64,000 nt of DNA from Sporosarcina luteola (GTDB lineage Bacteria > Bacillota > Bacilli > Bacillales_A > Planococcaceae), in contig NZ_BJYL01000024.1 of the NCBI RefSeq assembly GCF_007991495.1, forward strand, positions 1 through 64,000, given 5' to 3'. Below the pieces are notes generated by a model, which was given only the letters and a program-made list of their open reading frames with translations, was not told where the DNA came from and ran no database searches. Both the position numbers and the translations under genes were made by a program. How positions within the stretch are numbered: the stretch's first letter is position 1; every line of letters begins with the position of its first letter. This document shows, one piece after another, positions 45,013 through 53,548 of the stretch.

Positions 45013-45531
45013 TTGACCGGTACTATTCCAGAAAAAGTAGTTAACTTCAACGTCTATAATGATGCCGATAAGTTAGTAGGGGTATCAAATGAAATTACTC
45101 TTCCCGACTTTGAAGCGATGACAGAAACAGTGTCAGGGGCTGGAATTGCAGGGGAATACGAATCAACAACCCCTGGTCATTTCAGCTCGCAAACAATCGA
45201 AGTATCTTTCAGAACGATAAGTGATTCGTCATTCCAGTTCTTGAAAAATCGCGGGCAAACCATTGTCTTGCGTGCTGCTCAACAAAGTTATGACGTTACG
45301 GGAGGAAAGACAAGTATTCGCCCCTTGAAAATTACGATTCGAGGAATCCCTAAATCGTTAAGTCTGGGAAAAGTCGGCGTCGGTACGCCAACAGAAACAG
45401 CAGCAACTATTGAAATTCTATATATCAAAATCGAAGAAAGTGGCAGGACGTTGCTTGAGTTGGATAAATTGAACTCGATTTATATCGTCGATGGTGACGA
45501 TCTACTTGAAGACGTCCGAAATGCCATTTAA
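45013..45531 (+). CDS. Major tail tube protein
   Basis: A 172-residue tube protein of the P2 FII family (PEKVVNFNVYNDADKLVGVSNEITLPDFEAM...). Start is TTG at 45013 after GGAGGTGAG, so the longer open frame upstream is not used. It follows the sheath gene directly. Confidence 0.9.
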   Translation: MTGTIPEKVVNFNVYNDADKLVGVSNEITLPDFEAMTETVSGAGIAGEYESTTPGHFSSQTIEVSFRTISDSSFQFLKNRGQTIVLRAAQQSYDVTGGKTSIRPLKITIRGIPKSLSLGKVGVGTPTETAATIEILYIKIEESGRTLLELDKLNSIYIVDGDDLLEDVRNAI

Positions 45532-45545
45532 CAGGAGGAATTCAG

Positions 45546-45842
45546 ATGCCACAATCTAATGAGTATTTAATCCAATTTAAAAAGCCATATACATTTGAAG
45601 GAAACGAGCATACAGAGGTCGACCTCTCGAATTTAGAAAATTTGACAACAGGCGACTTAATTCGAGCTGATGGTCAGTTTGGCGAATCTGGCCAATTCGC
45701 AGTCATGAATGAGATGACAACAGGATATGCATGTATCTTGGCGGCTAAGGCAACTGGCAAGCCCGTTGAATTCTTCCAGCAGTTGCCTGCAGTGGAAGGT
45801 GTAAAAGTGAAGCGTGTCGTTATGGGTTTCTTCAACGCGTAG
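45546..45842 (+). CDS. Tail assembly chaperone, short form (gpE-like)
   Basis: A 98-residue protein of the phage tail assembly chaperone type (FKKPYTFEGNEHTEVDLSNLENLTTGDLIRAD). Located between tube and tape measure, as P2 gpE. ACAGGAGGAATTC precedes the ATG. Codons 93-95 contain a GGGTTTC slippery site that allows a longer product. Confidence 0.85.
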   Translation: MPQSNEYLIQFKKPYTFEGNEHTEVDLSNLENLTTGDLIRADGQFGESGQFAVMNEMTTGYACILAAKATGKPVEFFQQLPAVEGVKVKRVVMGFFNA

Positions 45843-46036
45843 GCACAATAAAACGAGAAAACAATAAATATCTCAAACAAACGGACGGACGTACACTGCG
45901 AAAAGTGTGCGTCCGTCTTTCTGTGTCTACCTTTACGAGCATCGACTATTTCGAAAGATTGATGCCAAAAGATTTGCGGATGGTCATTGACGAAATCGCG
46001 GAGGTGAACAAGTCCCATGAATCAAAAAAGCTATGA
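45546..46036 (+). CDS. Tail assembly chaperone, -1 frameshift fusion (gpE-E'-like)
   Basis: A -1 shift at GGGTTTC (45824-45830) joins codon 95 of the short form to 68 further codons ending in YFERLMPKDLRMVIDEIAEV...ESKKL, giving ~163 residues. The extension frame has no plausible start of its own and overlaps the tape measure start. P2, lambda and many other phages make chaperone fusions in this way. Confidence 0.75.
45824..45830 (+). promoter_or_regulatory. Programmed -1 frameshift slippery site
   Basis: G-GGT-TTC in the reading frame of the chaperone gene is a canonical X-XXY-YYZ heptamer. The stop codon of the zero frame is 9 bases later. A 13-bp hairpin lies at 45884-45917. Confidence 0.75.
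45884..45917 (+). other. Hairpin downstream of the slippery site
   Basis: GACGGACGTACAC pairs with GTGTGCGTCCGTC (one wobble) across an 8-base loop. It starts 53 bases after the heptamer, further than usual stimulators, so it may act at longer range or have another use. Confidence 0.6.
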
Positions 46037-48677
46037 AATAGCGTTTCGACTTGGCGCTAAAATGGACTCTTCCCTTCGAACTGCTTTTGCCAGTGCGAAC
46101 AAAAATATGAATCAACTGAATCGTAATTCCGGCACCCTAACACGGACCACCGGTACTCTTACACGAACGATGGGTTCACTAACTGGTGCTGTGGGAAGCG
46201 TTGCACCTGCGGTTGGTAATATGACGAGAAGCGTTTCACGCAATGTAGCTTCTGGAATAATTGCTCCATTTCAGAGTGCGATAGGAATGGTAAAACAATA
46301 CGCTGGGGCACTCGGTTTATTATCAGGTGGAGCACTCGCGGCATCTGGTATGAATCGATTATCCGCTATTGAAAATGCTCAAACTTCTTTGACCGTTATG
46401 ATGGGCGATGCAAAAAAGGCGAAAGTATTTTTGGATGAGGTTCTGGCATTCGCCAAGACAACACCTTTTGCTTTTCCTGACTTGGCTGAAACAGCGAGGA
46501 ACTTGATTGCCTTCGGTATGGATGCAAAAAAAGTCGTTCCAACGATGCAGGCTATTGGAGATGCGGCAGCAGCTAGTGGTAAAGGGTCTGAGGGGCTTAG
46601 ACAGATCGCGAGTGCCTTTGGTGCAATGCAAGTATCTGGAACTCTAAGCCTTGGAGAAATAAATCGGTTGATGGATGCTGGAATACCAGCGTTAAAGATT
46701 ATGGCCAATCAGACCGGGACTTCTGTTGATAAATTAAAGAAGCAAATATCTAAAGGAATGTTTGAATCCGGACAAGCCATTGATATGCTCGTAAAAGGCA
46801 TGCAAGAGGGGACAAAAGGCATTGCGGGAGAGACTGCTGCAATGTCTGGAATTATGGAACAAACAAAAAAGAACTGGACAGGATCCGTCGACAGTTTGAA
46901 ATCTTCAATATCCTCTACAATGGCAACGATCATGGAGCCTGCAAAGCCTCACATTCAGGCAGCTATGGCATGGTTTGGCAAGACCTTTTCAAAGCTCCCT
47001 CCAGTTGTTTTTAAGGCAGTTGAAATGGCAAAGCCAGCATTCTCTGGAATTGTAAAAGCAGCTAAAACAACTGGAAAAGCCATTAGTGGAATATTTAATA
47101 CGTTCAAGGGTGGCGCCGGTACAATCAAAGGGATTCTTTCATTCCGAAGCATGGGGCTTTCAAAAGAACAGACTGATACTGTCATCAAATTGATTCAAAC
47201 AGTCAAACAAAACTTCAAGCTCGCCTTTTCCCAAATCGCAGAATATGCACCCATTGTGTTTACTTCAATTCGAAACGTTTTTTCGAAAGTCGGTCCATTC
47301 GTTTCGAAAGCGGCAGACGGCTTTAAGGCATATAGCGACAAGGTACGAGAAATATCAACGTTAGTTGCTCCATATATAAAAGCGGGATTAAGTGCAGTAA
47401 TCGGCGTTGTGAAGGATGTAGTAGGCAGAATAGCTGAATTCTGGAATGAAAACGGAGCGGAAATTATACAGGCAGTAAAGAATGTCGCCAAAGTAATCGG
47501 TGGCTTTTTTAAGTTTTTAGCTCCGGTTGTGCTTTTTATAGTGAAAATGATTTGGGAGAACGTGAAGGGTGTCATTCGTGGTGGACTAAATATCATCTTG
47601 GGGCTCGTGAAAATTTTCTCTTCGCTTTTTACCGGAAACTGGAAAGGGCTTTGGGAAGGGGTAAAAAGACTCTTAGGAGGGGCGATTGAATTCCTTTGGA
47701 ATCTATGGAACCTCCTGATGATGGGGCGACTCGTGAAAGGCGTTGCTACAGTCGTTAAGTCCATTATAGGCTTCTTCAAAGGTCTTGGTCCCAAATTGGC
47801 AACGAATGTCCAATATTATTACCACCTATTCATGGACAAGTTTTATCAAATCGGTATTGGAATACTCCGTACGATTGCTAGTTCAATCGGCAAAATAGTT
47901 GGAGTCGCGCGTAATGCCGTTACCAACTTTATAACGGTTTTTCAAACGGCAAGGACATTCGGAGTCAATATTTTCATGTCGATTGTTTCGGCTGTCAGAA
48001 ACTTGTTTTCCAATGTTTTTGGCTATATAAGTAATATCATTTCGACCGTTGTAAGCGGAACAGTCAGTAGAATAAGCGGGTTTATAACTTCTGTCAAAGG
48101 ATTTATATTAACTTTGCAGACTAACATTTATTCTATTTTTATGAATCTGCAAACAGTCATGGCTACACCCTTCAATTACTTGAAGACCATCGTACAAAAT
48201 GTAGTGTCCGGAGCCACTGGTCTTGTAAAGGGCTTATTCGATGGCGTTACTGCAGCTGGACGCGGAGCGATTAATGGTTTGGTTGCAGCTGCTAACGCGA
48301 TGATAGGCGGCGTGAACAAACTGAGTTTCAAAGTTCCCGATTGGGTTCCGTTAATTGGTGGAGAGTCGTTCGGCTTTAACTTATCCAAAATCCCGATGTT
48401 AGCAAAGGGTGGAATAACCACAGGCCCTACTCTTGCTATGATCGGTGAGGGTGCTGAGCAGGAAGCAGTACTTCCTTTGTCTAAATTAAATGCTTTGCAT
48501 AATCCGCAAAAGGGCAATGGAAATTCCAGCAATCAATATGTGTACAGCCCTTCTTATCATTTCCATGGAAGCACATCCAAAGAAGAAGTCGAAAAGGTAG
48601 ATAGTGATAGTAAGCGAGATTTCAATCGCTTGATCCGTGAAAAAGAGGAAGATAATGATAGATTATCGTTCGCGTAA
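46017..48677 (+). CDS. Tail tape measure protein
   Basis: An 886-residue protein that sets tail length. N-terminal coiled region and Thr/Gly-rich repeats (residues ~40-70), a TMP domain (TSLTVMMGDAKKAKVFLDEVLAFAKTTPFAFPDL), several hydrophobic stretches around 430-620 and a C-terminal GGITTGPTLAMIGEGAEQEAVLPL motif found in tape measures. The start overlaps the chaperone extension. Confidence 0.92.
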   Translation: MNQKSYEIAFRLGAKMDSSLRTAFASANKNMNQLNRNSGTLTRTTGTLTRTMGSLTGAVGSVAPAVGNMTRSVSRNVASGIIAPFQSAIGMVKQYAGALGLLSGGALAASGMNRLSAIENAQTSLTVMMGDAKKAKVFLDEVLAFAKTTPFAFPDLAETARNLIAFGMDAKKVVPTMQAIGDAAAASGKGSEGLRQIASAFGAMQVSGTLSLGEINRLMDAGIPALKIMANQTGTSVDKLKKQISKGMFESGQAIDMLVKGMQEGTKGIAGETAAMSGIMEQTKKNWTGSVDSLKSSISSTMATIMEPAKPHIQAAMAWFGKTFSKLPPVVFKAVEMAKPAFSGIVKAAKTTGKAISGIFNTFKGGAGTIKGILSFRSMGLSKEQTDTVIKLIQTVKQNFKLAFSQIAEYAPIVFTSIRNVFSKVGPFVSKAADGFKAYSDKVREISTLVAPYIKAGLSAVIGVVKDVVGRIAEFWNENGAEIIQAVKNVAKVIGGFFKFLAPVVLFIVKMIWENVKGVIRGGLNIILGLVKIFSSLFTGNWKGLWEGVKRLLGGAIEFLWNLWNLLMMGRLVKGVATVVKSIIGFFKGLGPKLATNVQYYYHLFMDKFYQIGIGILRTIASSIGKIVGVARNAVTNFITVFQTARTFGVNIFMSIVSAVRNLFSNVFGYISNIISTVVSGTVSRISGFITSVKGFILTLQTNIYSIFMNLQTVMATPFNYLKTIVQNVVSGATGLVKGLFDGVTAAGRGAINGLVAAANAMIGGVNKLSFKVPDWVPLIGGESFGFNLSKIPMLAKGGITTGPTLAMIGEGAEQEAVLPLSKLNALHNPQKGNGNSSNQYVYSPSYHFHGSTSKEEVEKVDSDSKRDFNRLIREKEEDNDRLSFA

Positions 48678-48689
48678 AGGAGTGGTTTC

Positions 48690-48899
48690 ATGACGTATGC
48701 GACTGTTCAAGGAGATACATGGGATATCTTGTCAAAAAAAGTTTACGGCTCTGAGTTTCATACGGATATGTTGATGAAGGCTAACCCTGATGTAGTGGAC
48801 GTAATCATGTTTTCCTCCGGTGTGCTATTGCTAGTTCCAGAAATAGATACCGTTGAACAATTTGACAGCCTACCACCCTGGAAGAGGGTGTCGAATTGA
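48690..48899 (+). CDS. Tail protein X (P2 gpX-like)
   Basis: A 69-residue LysM-like protein (VQGDTWDILSKKVYGSEFHTDMLMKANP) matching the P2 X family; it probably sits at the tail hub. Overlaps the D-like gene by 4 bases. Confidence 0.87.
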   Translation: MTYATVQGDTWDILSKKVYGSEFHTDMLMKANPDVVDVIMFSSGVLLLVPEIDTVEQFDSLPPWKRVSN

Positions 48900-49918
48900 A
48901 GGCGAGAAGAGCTTATATTGCATTGGAATATAACGGCGTTGACATTACAGAAGATCTTGGCAAGGATCTTCTGTCTTTTACTTATACGGACAATGCAGGC
49001 GGAAGCGCCGATGATGTGGCTGTAGAAATTTCCGACGTCAAAAGAAAGTGGATTTCGAACTGGATGTTTCAAAAGGGCGATACTTTTGTAGCAAGCATTA
49101 TCACGGTGAATTGGAGAAAAGATGGCGAGAAAAAGAAATTGCCTTGCGGTTTTTTCGTGGTGGATGAACCTGAATACCGTGGCCGTCCGTCTGTCATTAG
49201 TTTAAAGGGTATTTCCATCCCCAAGAATCGGAATTTCATGGACTTAAAACGTAGTAAGTCCTGGAAGGGGATCACCCTTAAAGCGATGGGAGCAGACATT
49301 GCTAAGCGATATGGACTTCAACTTTTTTATGACAGCAAAGATAATCCGGTTTTCAAGGACCGACAACAGAAGGATGAAGAAGACTCTGCATTTTTACAGA
49401 AAGCCTGTGGGGATGAAGGTTTCTCCTTAAAAGTTACTGACATGAAAATAATCATATTCAAGGAATCTGAATACGAGCAAAAAAAGCCAATTGCAACCTT
49501 TCATGAAAGTGACAGCACGGTTCTCAACTATTCATTCAAATCGACTGAAACGAATACTGCATATGCTGGCGTCCAGCTTAAATATTTCGACGCAAAGAAA
49601 AAGAAAACGATTCAATACTTATTTGCTCCAAAAAATATCAATAAAGACGAAGACCGTATTTATAAAATCAATAAACGTGTTGCGAACCTTGACGAAGCAC
49701 AAAGGCTTGCCAAAGCAACATTGCGCAAGCTAAATCGTAAGGAAATGAAAGCGACGCTTGAAATTGTAGGAGATACAAGGATATTGGCTTCTTCCACGAT
49801 TGAGTTGGAAGGCTTCGGCAGTTTCAGCGGGAAATATTATGTCGAGAAGGCATCTCATTCTTTATCGGGCTATAAAACTACCTTGGAACTGCACAAGGTG
49901 CTGACAGGGGGTTATTAA
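48896..49918 (+). CDS. Tail hub protein (P2 gpD-like)
   Basis: A 340-residue protein of the P2 D/late-control family, a hub component comparable to T4 gp27. Seen: FTYTDNAGGSADDVAVEISD near the start, AKRYGLQLFYDSKDNPVF, and LEIVGDTRILASSTIELEGFGSFSGKYYVEKASHSL near the end. TTG start. Confidence 0.87.
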   Translation: MKARRAYIALEYNGVDITEDLGKDLLSFTYTDNAGGSADDVAVEISDVKRKWISNWMFQKGDTFVASIITVNWRKDGEKKKLPCGFFVVDEPEYRGRPSVISLKGISIPKNRNFMDLKRSKSWKGITLKAMGADIAKRYGLQLFYDSKDNPVFKDRQQKDEEDSAFLQKACGDEGFSLKVTDMKIIIFKESEYEQKKPIATFHESDSTVLNYSFKSTETNTAYAGVQLKYFDAKKKKTIQYLFAPKNINKDEDRIYKINKRVANLDEAQRLAKATLRKLNRKEMKATLEIVGDTRILASSTIELEGFGSFSGKYYVEKASHSLSGYKTTLELHKVLTGGY

Positions 49919-50314
49919 ATGGATATTAACGATGTGATCCGCACAGGCATTATCGATGGAATTAATGCGCATGAGGGAACAGTTCGAGCAACTTTCCCCG
50001 ATCGTGACGACGACGTATCGACTGACATAGCGTTAATGTGTGCGGAGCAAAACTTCCCCAGAGTAGGGGATAGTGCGCTCTTTTTATTTTTGCCGAACGG
50101 GACAGAACAAGGTTTTTGTCTGGGCCGGTATTATCATGACGGGAACACGCCTCCCATTCCAGATCAGGAAGTTTACGTGAAAAAATTTGATGAGGACCTT
50201 TCTGTTCAATACGATTATCGGAACAAGGAGCTGACGATTGTAAATGCAAAAAATGTTGTTATTCGTGGCGACTTGTATGTTGGCGGCGTAATTACGAGCG
50301 GTGAATCGTCATGA
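49919..50314 (+). CDS. Baseplate spike protein (P2 gpV-like)
   Basis: A 131-residue protein with an OB-fold (GTVRATFPDRDDDVSTDIALM...PRVGDSALFLFLPNG) and a short beta-helical C-terminus. It should form the tail spike that punctures the cell envelope. Confidence 0.85.
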   Translation: MDINDVIRTGIIDGINAHEGTVRATFPDRDDDVSTDIALMCAEQNFPRVGDSALFLFLPNGTEQGFCLGRYYHDGNTPPIPDQEVYVKKFDEDLSVQYDYRNKELTIVNAKNVVIRGDLYVGGVITSGESS

Positions 50315-50709
50315 TTGGTTATTTTGGAAAAGTAAAATTCGTAACGAATGATAAAAGAATTCTCACATTCCAAGACTTTAAAAGGGATTCTACTGTGCGG
50401 TCAGAAAAGCATGCAATCATCGGGAAAAAGCCTGCAAAAGAATTTCTTGGTGCTGAATTAGACACCATTTCATTTACAATCCAACTTTCAGCAGCACACG
50501 GTGTAAAGCCGAGAGAAGAAGCTGAAAAGTGGCTGCGTATGTCGCGAGCTGGACTTGCTTTTCCTCTTGTTATTGGGACAAGAGCGTTAGGTATGGATAA
50601 GTGGACAGTTGAATCCGTATCGCAAGCGTGGGATGTCGTATTTAATCGTGGTGAACTTTACAGCTGTAAGGTCGATATCACGCTCGAAGAATACATCGAG
50701 GAGTTGTAG
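50311..50709 (+). CDS. Tail protein (P2 gpU-like)
   Basis: A 132-residue protein with AELDTISFTIQLSAAHGVKPREEAEKW and WTVESVSQAWDVVFNRGELYSCKVDITLEEY, the gpU pattern. It overlaps the V-like gene by 4 bases. Confidence 0.82.
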   Translation: MIGYFGKVKFVTNDKRILTFQDFKRDSTVRSEKHAIIGKKPAKEFLGAELDTISFTIQLSAAHGVKPREEAEKWLRMSRAGLAFPLVIGTRALGMDKWTVESVSQAWDVVFNRGELYSCKVDITLEEYIEEL

Positions 50710-50713
50710 CTCA

Positions 50714-51025
50714 GTGTTGAATCTTAGTAATGTACAGATCGCCATCGCCGATGGCTCGACTGATGTAGACGTGAAAGAGGTGTTGGACAACGTGAACGTC
50801 ATTTTGACGACACCCGAAGGAAGCGTCCCTTTCGACAGATCGTTTGGAATGTCCGTTGATTTGCTTGATATGCCAATGGATGAGGCGAAAAGCATGTATG
50901 TAGTCGAAGCAGTAACAAAGGTAAGGAAGTACGAGCCCCGTGCAGTTGTTGATCATGTAGATTTTAGCGGAAATGAGGAAGGCAAGCTTATCCCGAGGGT
51001 GGTGTTACGAATTGAAGCTGAGTGA
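50714..51025 (+). CDS. Baseplate wedge protein (P2 gpW / gp25-like)
   Basis: A 103-residue gp25-like lysozyme-fold protein (LTTPEGSVPFDRSFGMSVDLLDMP). The frame is open far upstream but the GTG at 50714, with GGAG before it, fits the family start. Overlaps the J-like gene. Confidence 0.83.
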   Translation: MLNLSNVQIAIADGSTDVDVKEVLDNVNVILTTPEGSVPFDRSFGMSVDLLDMPMDEAKSMYVVEAVTKVRKYEPRAVVDHVDFSGNEEGKLIPRVVLRIEAE

Positions 51026-52145
51026 ATTGCCGGATTTTGATTTTGTAGAGATTAATCCGGAACAAATTATCAATGAAATAGTAGAAGATTATCAAAGGGC
51101 GTATTTTGAGGATACTGGCGAGGTTAAAAAACTCTATCCAGGAGACAAAATACGCATTTTTTTATACACCCAGGCATTGAGGGAAATTCAGCTGAGGCAG
51201 AAAATCAACGACACGGCCAAACAAAACTTCGTCAAATATGCGAGGAATGAAAAGCTGGACCATTTGGGCGCAAAAGTGAAAACGTATCGCGAAGAGGATA
51301 AGCCCGCACGGACACGTATGAAAGTGACTGCGTCATTGAGCTCCCCGGTTGCCCGTATCATTTCAGCGGGACAAAGATTCATGCCTCCTGACGGTATTTT
51401 CTTCCGTACAGAGACTGATCATGTGATGGCGCCCGGTGAAACGGAAATTATCGTGCCAGCAGTTTGCGAAGTTCCGGGATCTGTAGGAAATGGCTACGCA
51501 CCTGGTCAAATCAATAGTATGGTCGAGCAACAGCCATTTTTAATATCAGCGGTCAATATCGATACTTCTCAGGGGGGAGTAGATCGTGAGGATGATGATA
51601 GTTTCCGGGAACGGGTTCACATGGCCCCGGAAGGATTTAGCGTGGCCGGTCCCGAAGCGGCGTATATTTATCACGCTTTAGCTTACAGCTCATTGATTAG
51701 CGACATTAAAGTCTACAGCGAAAAAGGTACGGGGGTAGTCAATCTAATAGTATTGCTGGAAAACGGCGAACTTCCTACAAAATCCTTTTTAGATGGCTTA
51801 TACAATTACTTCACAAAAGATATTCGTCCGTTGACCGACTTTGTAAAACCTCAAGCACCGTCAATTGTTGAATATGACGCTCATGCTACCTATTACATTC
51901 CAAGCTCGGTGACGGATCCTTCCACAGTTCGAGACGAAATCGAAGTAGCTTTCAATGAATATCTTTTTTGGCAGAAATCAAAGATAGGGAGAGACATTAA
52001 CCCATCTGAGCTCGTATTCAAATTACGAAAAGCTGGGGCGAAGCGCGTGGACGTCACGTTGCCAATCGATACAGTTATTACCGATAGCCAGGTCGCAAGA
52101 GATAAGAACGTAAATCTTGTATTTGGAGGGATGGAAGATGATTAA
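51012..52145 (+). CDS. Baseplate protein (P2 gpJ-like)
   Basis: A 377-residue baseplate wedge protein: FRTETDHVMAPGETEIIVPA, VPGSVGNGYAPGQIN, DREDDDSFRERVHMAPEGFSVAGPEAAYIYHAL are family landmarks. The TTG at 51012 is chosen; upstream codons overlap the W-like gene. Confidence 0.9.
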   Translation: MKLSELPDFDFVEINPEQIINEIVEDYQRAYFEDTGEVKKLYPGDKIRIFLYTQALREIQLRQKINDTAKQNFVKYARNEKLDHLGAKVKTYREEDKPARTRMKVTASLSSPVARIISAGQRFMPPDGIFFRTETDHVMAPGETEIIVPAVCEVPGSVGNGYAPGQINSMVEQQPFLISAVNIDTSQGGVDREDDDSFRERVHMAPEGFSVAGPEAAYIYHALAYSSLISDIKVYSEKGTGVVNLIVLLENGELPTKSFLDGLYNYFTKDIRPLTDFVKPQAPSIVEYDAHATYYIPSSVTDPSTVRDEIEVAFNEYLFWQKSKIGRDINPSELVFKLRKAGAKRVDVTLPIDTVITDSQVARDKNVNLVFGGMEDD

Positions 52146-52785
52146 TCTTTCAAACTCCGAATTGCATCAACTCCTACCAATTAATTTGAGGGATGACGAG
52201 GATATTAAAGCTGCAGCACAGGCTGTAGATAAATCAACGCACTCAATTTATTCACTAGCAGATAAGCTGGTTTTCCATAGTAGCAGTGGCATTCAGGACA
52301 ATGAAGTTTTGGATGCTCTTGCTGTTGATTTGCATGTTGACTTCTATGATAAAAATCTACCTCCTGAATTGAAACAAGAAATCATCGACAGCTCAATGTT
52401 GCTGCACATGGTAAAAGGTACTGCAGGCGCTGTCGAGAAAGCATTGGCTAATGTGGGTTTGGAAGGCCGCGTCTCGGAATGGTTTGAATACGGGGGTAAC
52501 CCTTTCTTCTTCCGTATCGAAATTAACGAATCCTTCAAGACAGAAAAGGACTTAAATAAAATTGTAGATATTGTAAACTCCACAAAAAATAGACGATCTA
52601 CATTAGAAGAAATACTTATCAAGCGCTCCTTAGAATCCAATCTATACTTCGGCGGCATCATCTCAACCCGAAACAAAATCCAAATACGTCCAGCGGCGTT
52701 TAAAATGCCATCCATCCAGCAGACCAAATACTATGCTGGATTTATTTCTATGCGTACAAGAACAATTATCAAATCGGAGGTGTGA
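52138..52785 (+). CDS. Baseplate/tail protein (P2 gpI-like)
   Basis: A 215-residue protein (LADKLVFHSSSGIQDNEVLDALAVDLHVDFYD; MVKGTAGAVEKAL) of the gpI family. The ATG at 52138 has GGAGGG upstream. It precedes the fibre genes. Confidence 0.85.
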   Translation: MINLSNSELHQLLPINLRDDEDIKAAAQAVDKSTHSIYSLADKLVFHSSSGIQDNEVLDALAVDLHVDFYDKNLPPELKQEIIDSSMLLHMVKGTAGAVEKALANVGLEGRVSEWFEYGGNPFFFRIEINESFKTEKDLNKIVDIVNSTKNRRSTLEEILIKRSLESNLYFGGIISTRNKIQIRPAAFKMPSIQQTKYYAGFISMRTRTIIKSEV

Positions 52786-52787
52786 CA

Positions 52788-53459
52788 ATGGCGGAGTTTA
52801 CAGGCATGGTCCTGACCAAGAAAGGTCGTGACCTGCAGGCGAAGGCTGAAAGTGGAGTCGTCCTCAATTTTACGAAAGTGGCTATAGGGGACGGCAACCA
52901 CGGAGAGCAAAACCTTGAGGATATTGAGTCCTTGCTTAATCCTATTCAAGACTTATGGATAACTGGTATTCAAGTCGAATCGGGGCAATGTAAGGTTCAC
53001 TCGGCTATCACGAATGAAGGTCTAGATGAAGGCTTTTATGTGCGGGAAATTGGATTATTTGCACAAGATCCGGACTTAGGAGAAATCCTCTTTGCAATTG
53101 CTTTGGCGAGAGAAGCGGACTTTCTACCAGCTGACGGTGGAACCACAGTAATTAATAATGAATTTGAGATTATTGTCATCGTTGCGAATGCGGCTAACAT
53201 AACTGCGAACATTTCAAACACCGGCTATGTGTCCCGTGAGGAATTTAATGAGTTCGTCCTTCGTTTTAATGTGACAAGTGAGAGGACCGAAAAAAACTCG
53301 GAGGATATTTCTAAAATCGGGTTGCGGTTGACGAACTTGGAACAGTCCTATTCGAACAATTTCACGTCGAACCAATTTACCGAGGATCTAAACACGTTAG
53401 TTGATGTGGTTGTTAGTCGTGGGGTTTATGACAGTTTGAATAAAAGGTTGGTGGTTTGA
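52788..53459 (+). CDS. Tail fibre N-terminal-type protein (P2 gpH-like)
   Basis: A 223-residue protein whose first ~160 residues match the DUF3751 fibre base (FTGMVLTKKGRDLQAKAESGVVLNFTKVAIGDG; GFYVREIGLFAQDP). It ends without a receptor-binding domain, so it is probably an adaptor for the following fibre. Confidence 0.85.
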   Translation: MAEFTGMVLTKKGRDLQAKAESGVVLNFTKVAIGDGNHGEQNLEDIESLLNPIQDLWITGIQVESGQCKVHSAITNEGLDEGFYVREIGLFAQDPDLGEILFAIALAREADFLPADGGTTVINNEFEIIVIVANAANITANISNTGYVSREEFNEFVLRFNVTSERTEKNSEDISKIGLRLTNLEQSYSNNFTSNQFTEDLNTLVDVVVSRGVYDSLNKRLVV

Positions 53460-53460
53460 G

Positions 53461-53532
53461 ATGAATAGAACATTAGAGAAAACCAAAGTACGACTCGGTG
53501 ACTTCAAGACCTACAGCGTAGAGATTATATAA
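53461..53532 (+). CDS. Possible 23-residue ORF between fibre genes
   Basis: MNRTLEKTKVRLGDFKTYSV..., tightly placed two bases after the H-like stop. Ribosome site is weak. Could be a real micro-gene or chance. Confidence 0.3.
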   Translation: MNRTLEKTKVRLGDFKTYSVEII

Positions 53533-53548
53533 GGGGGTGACTTGATTT

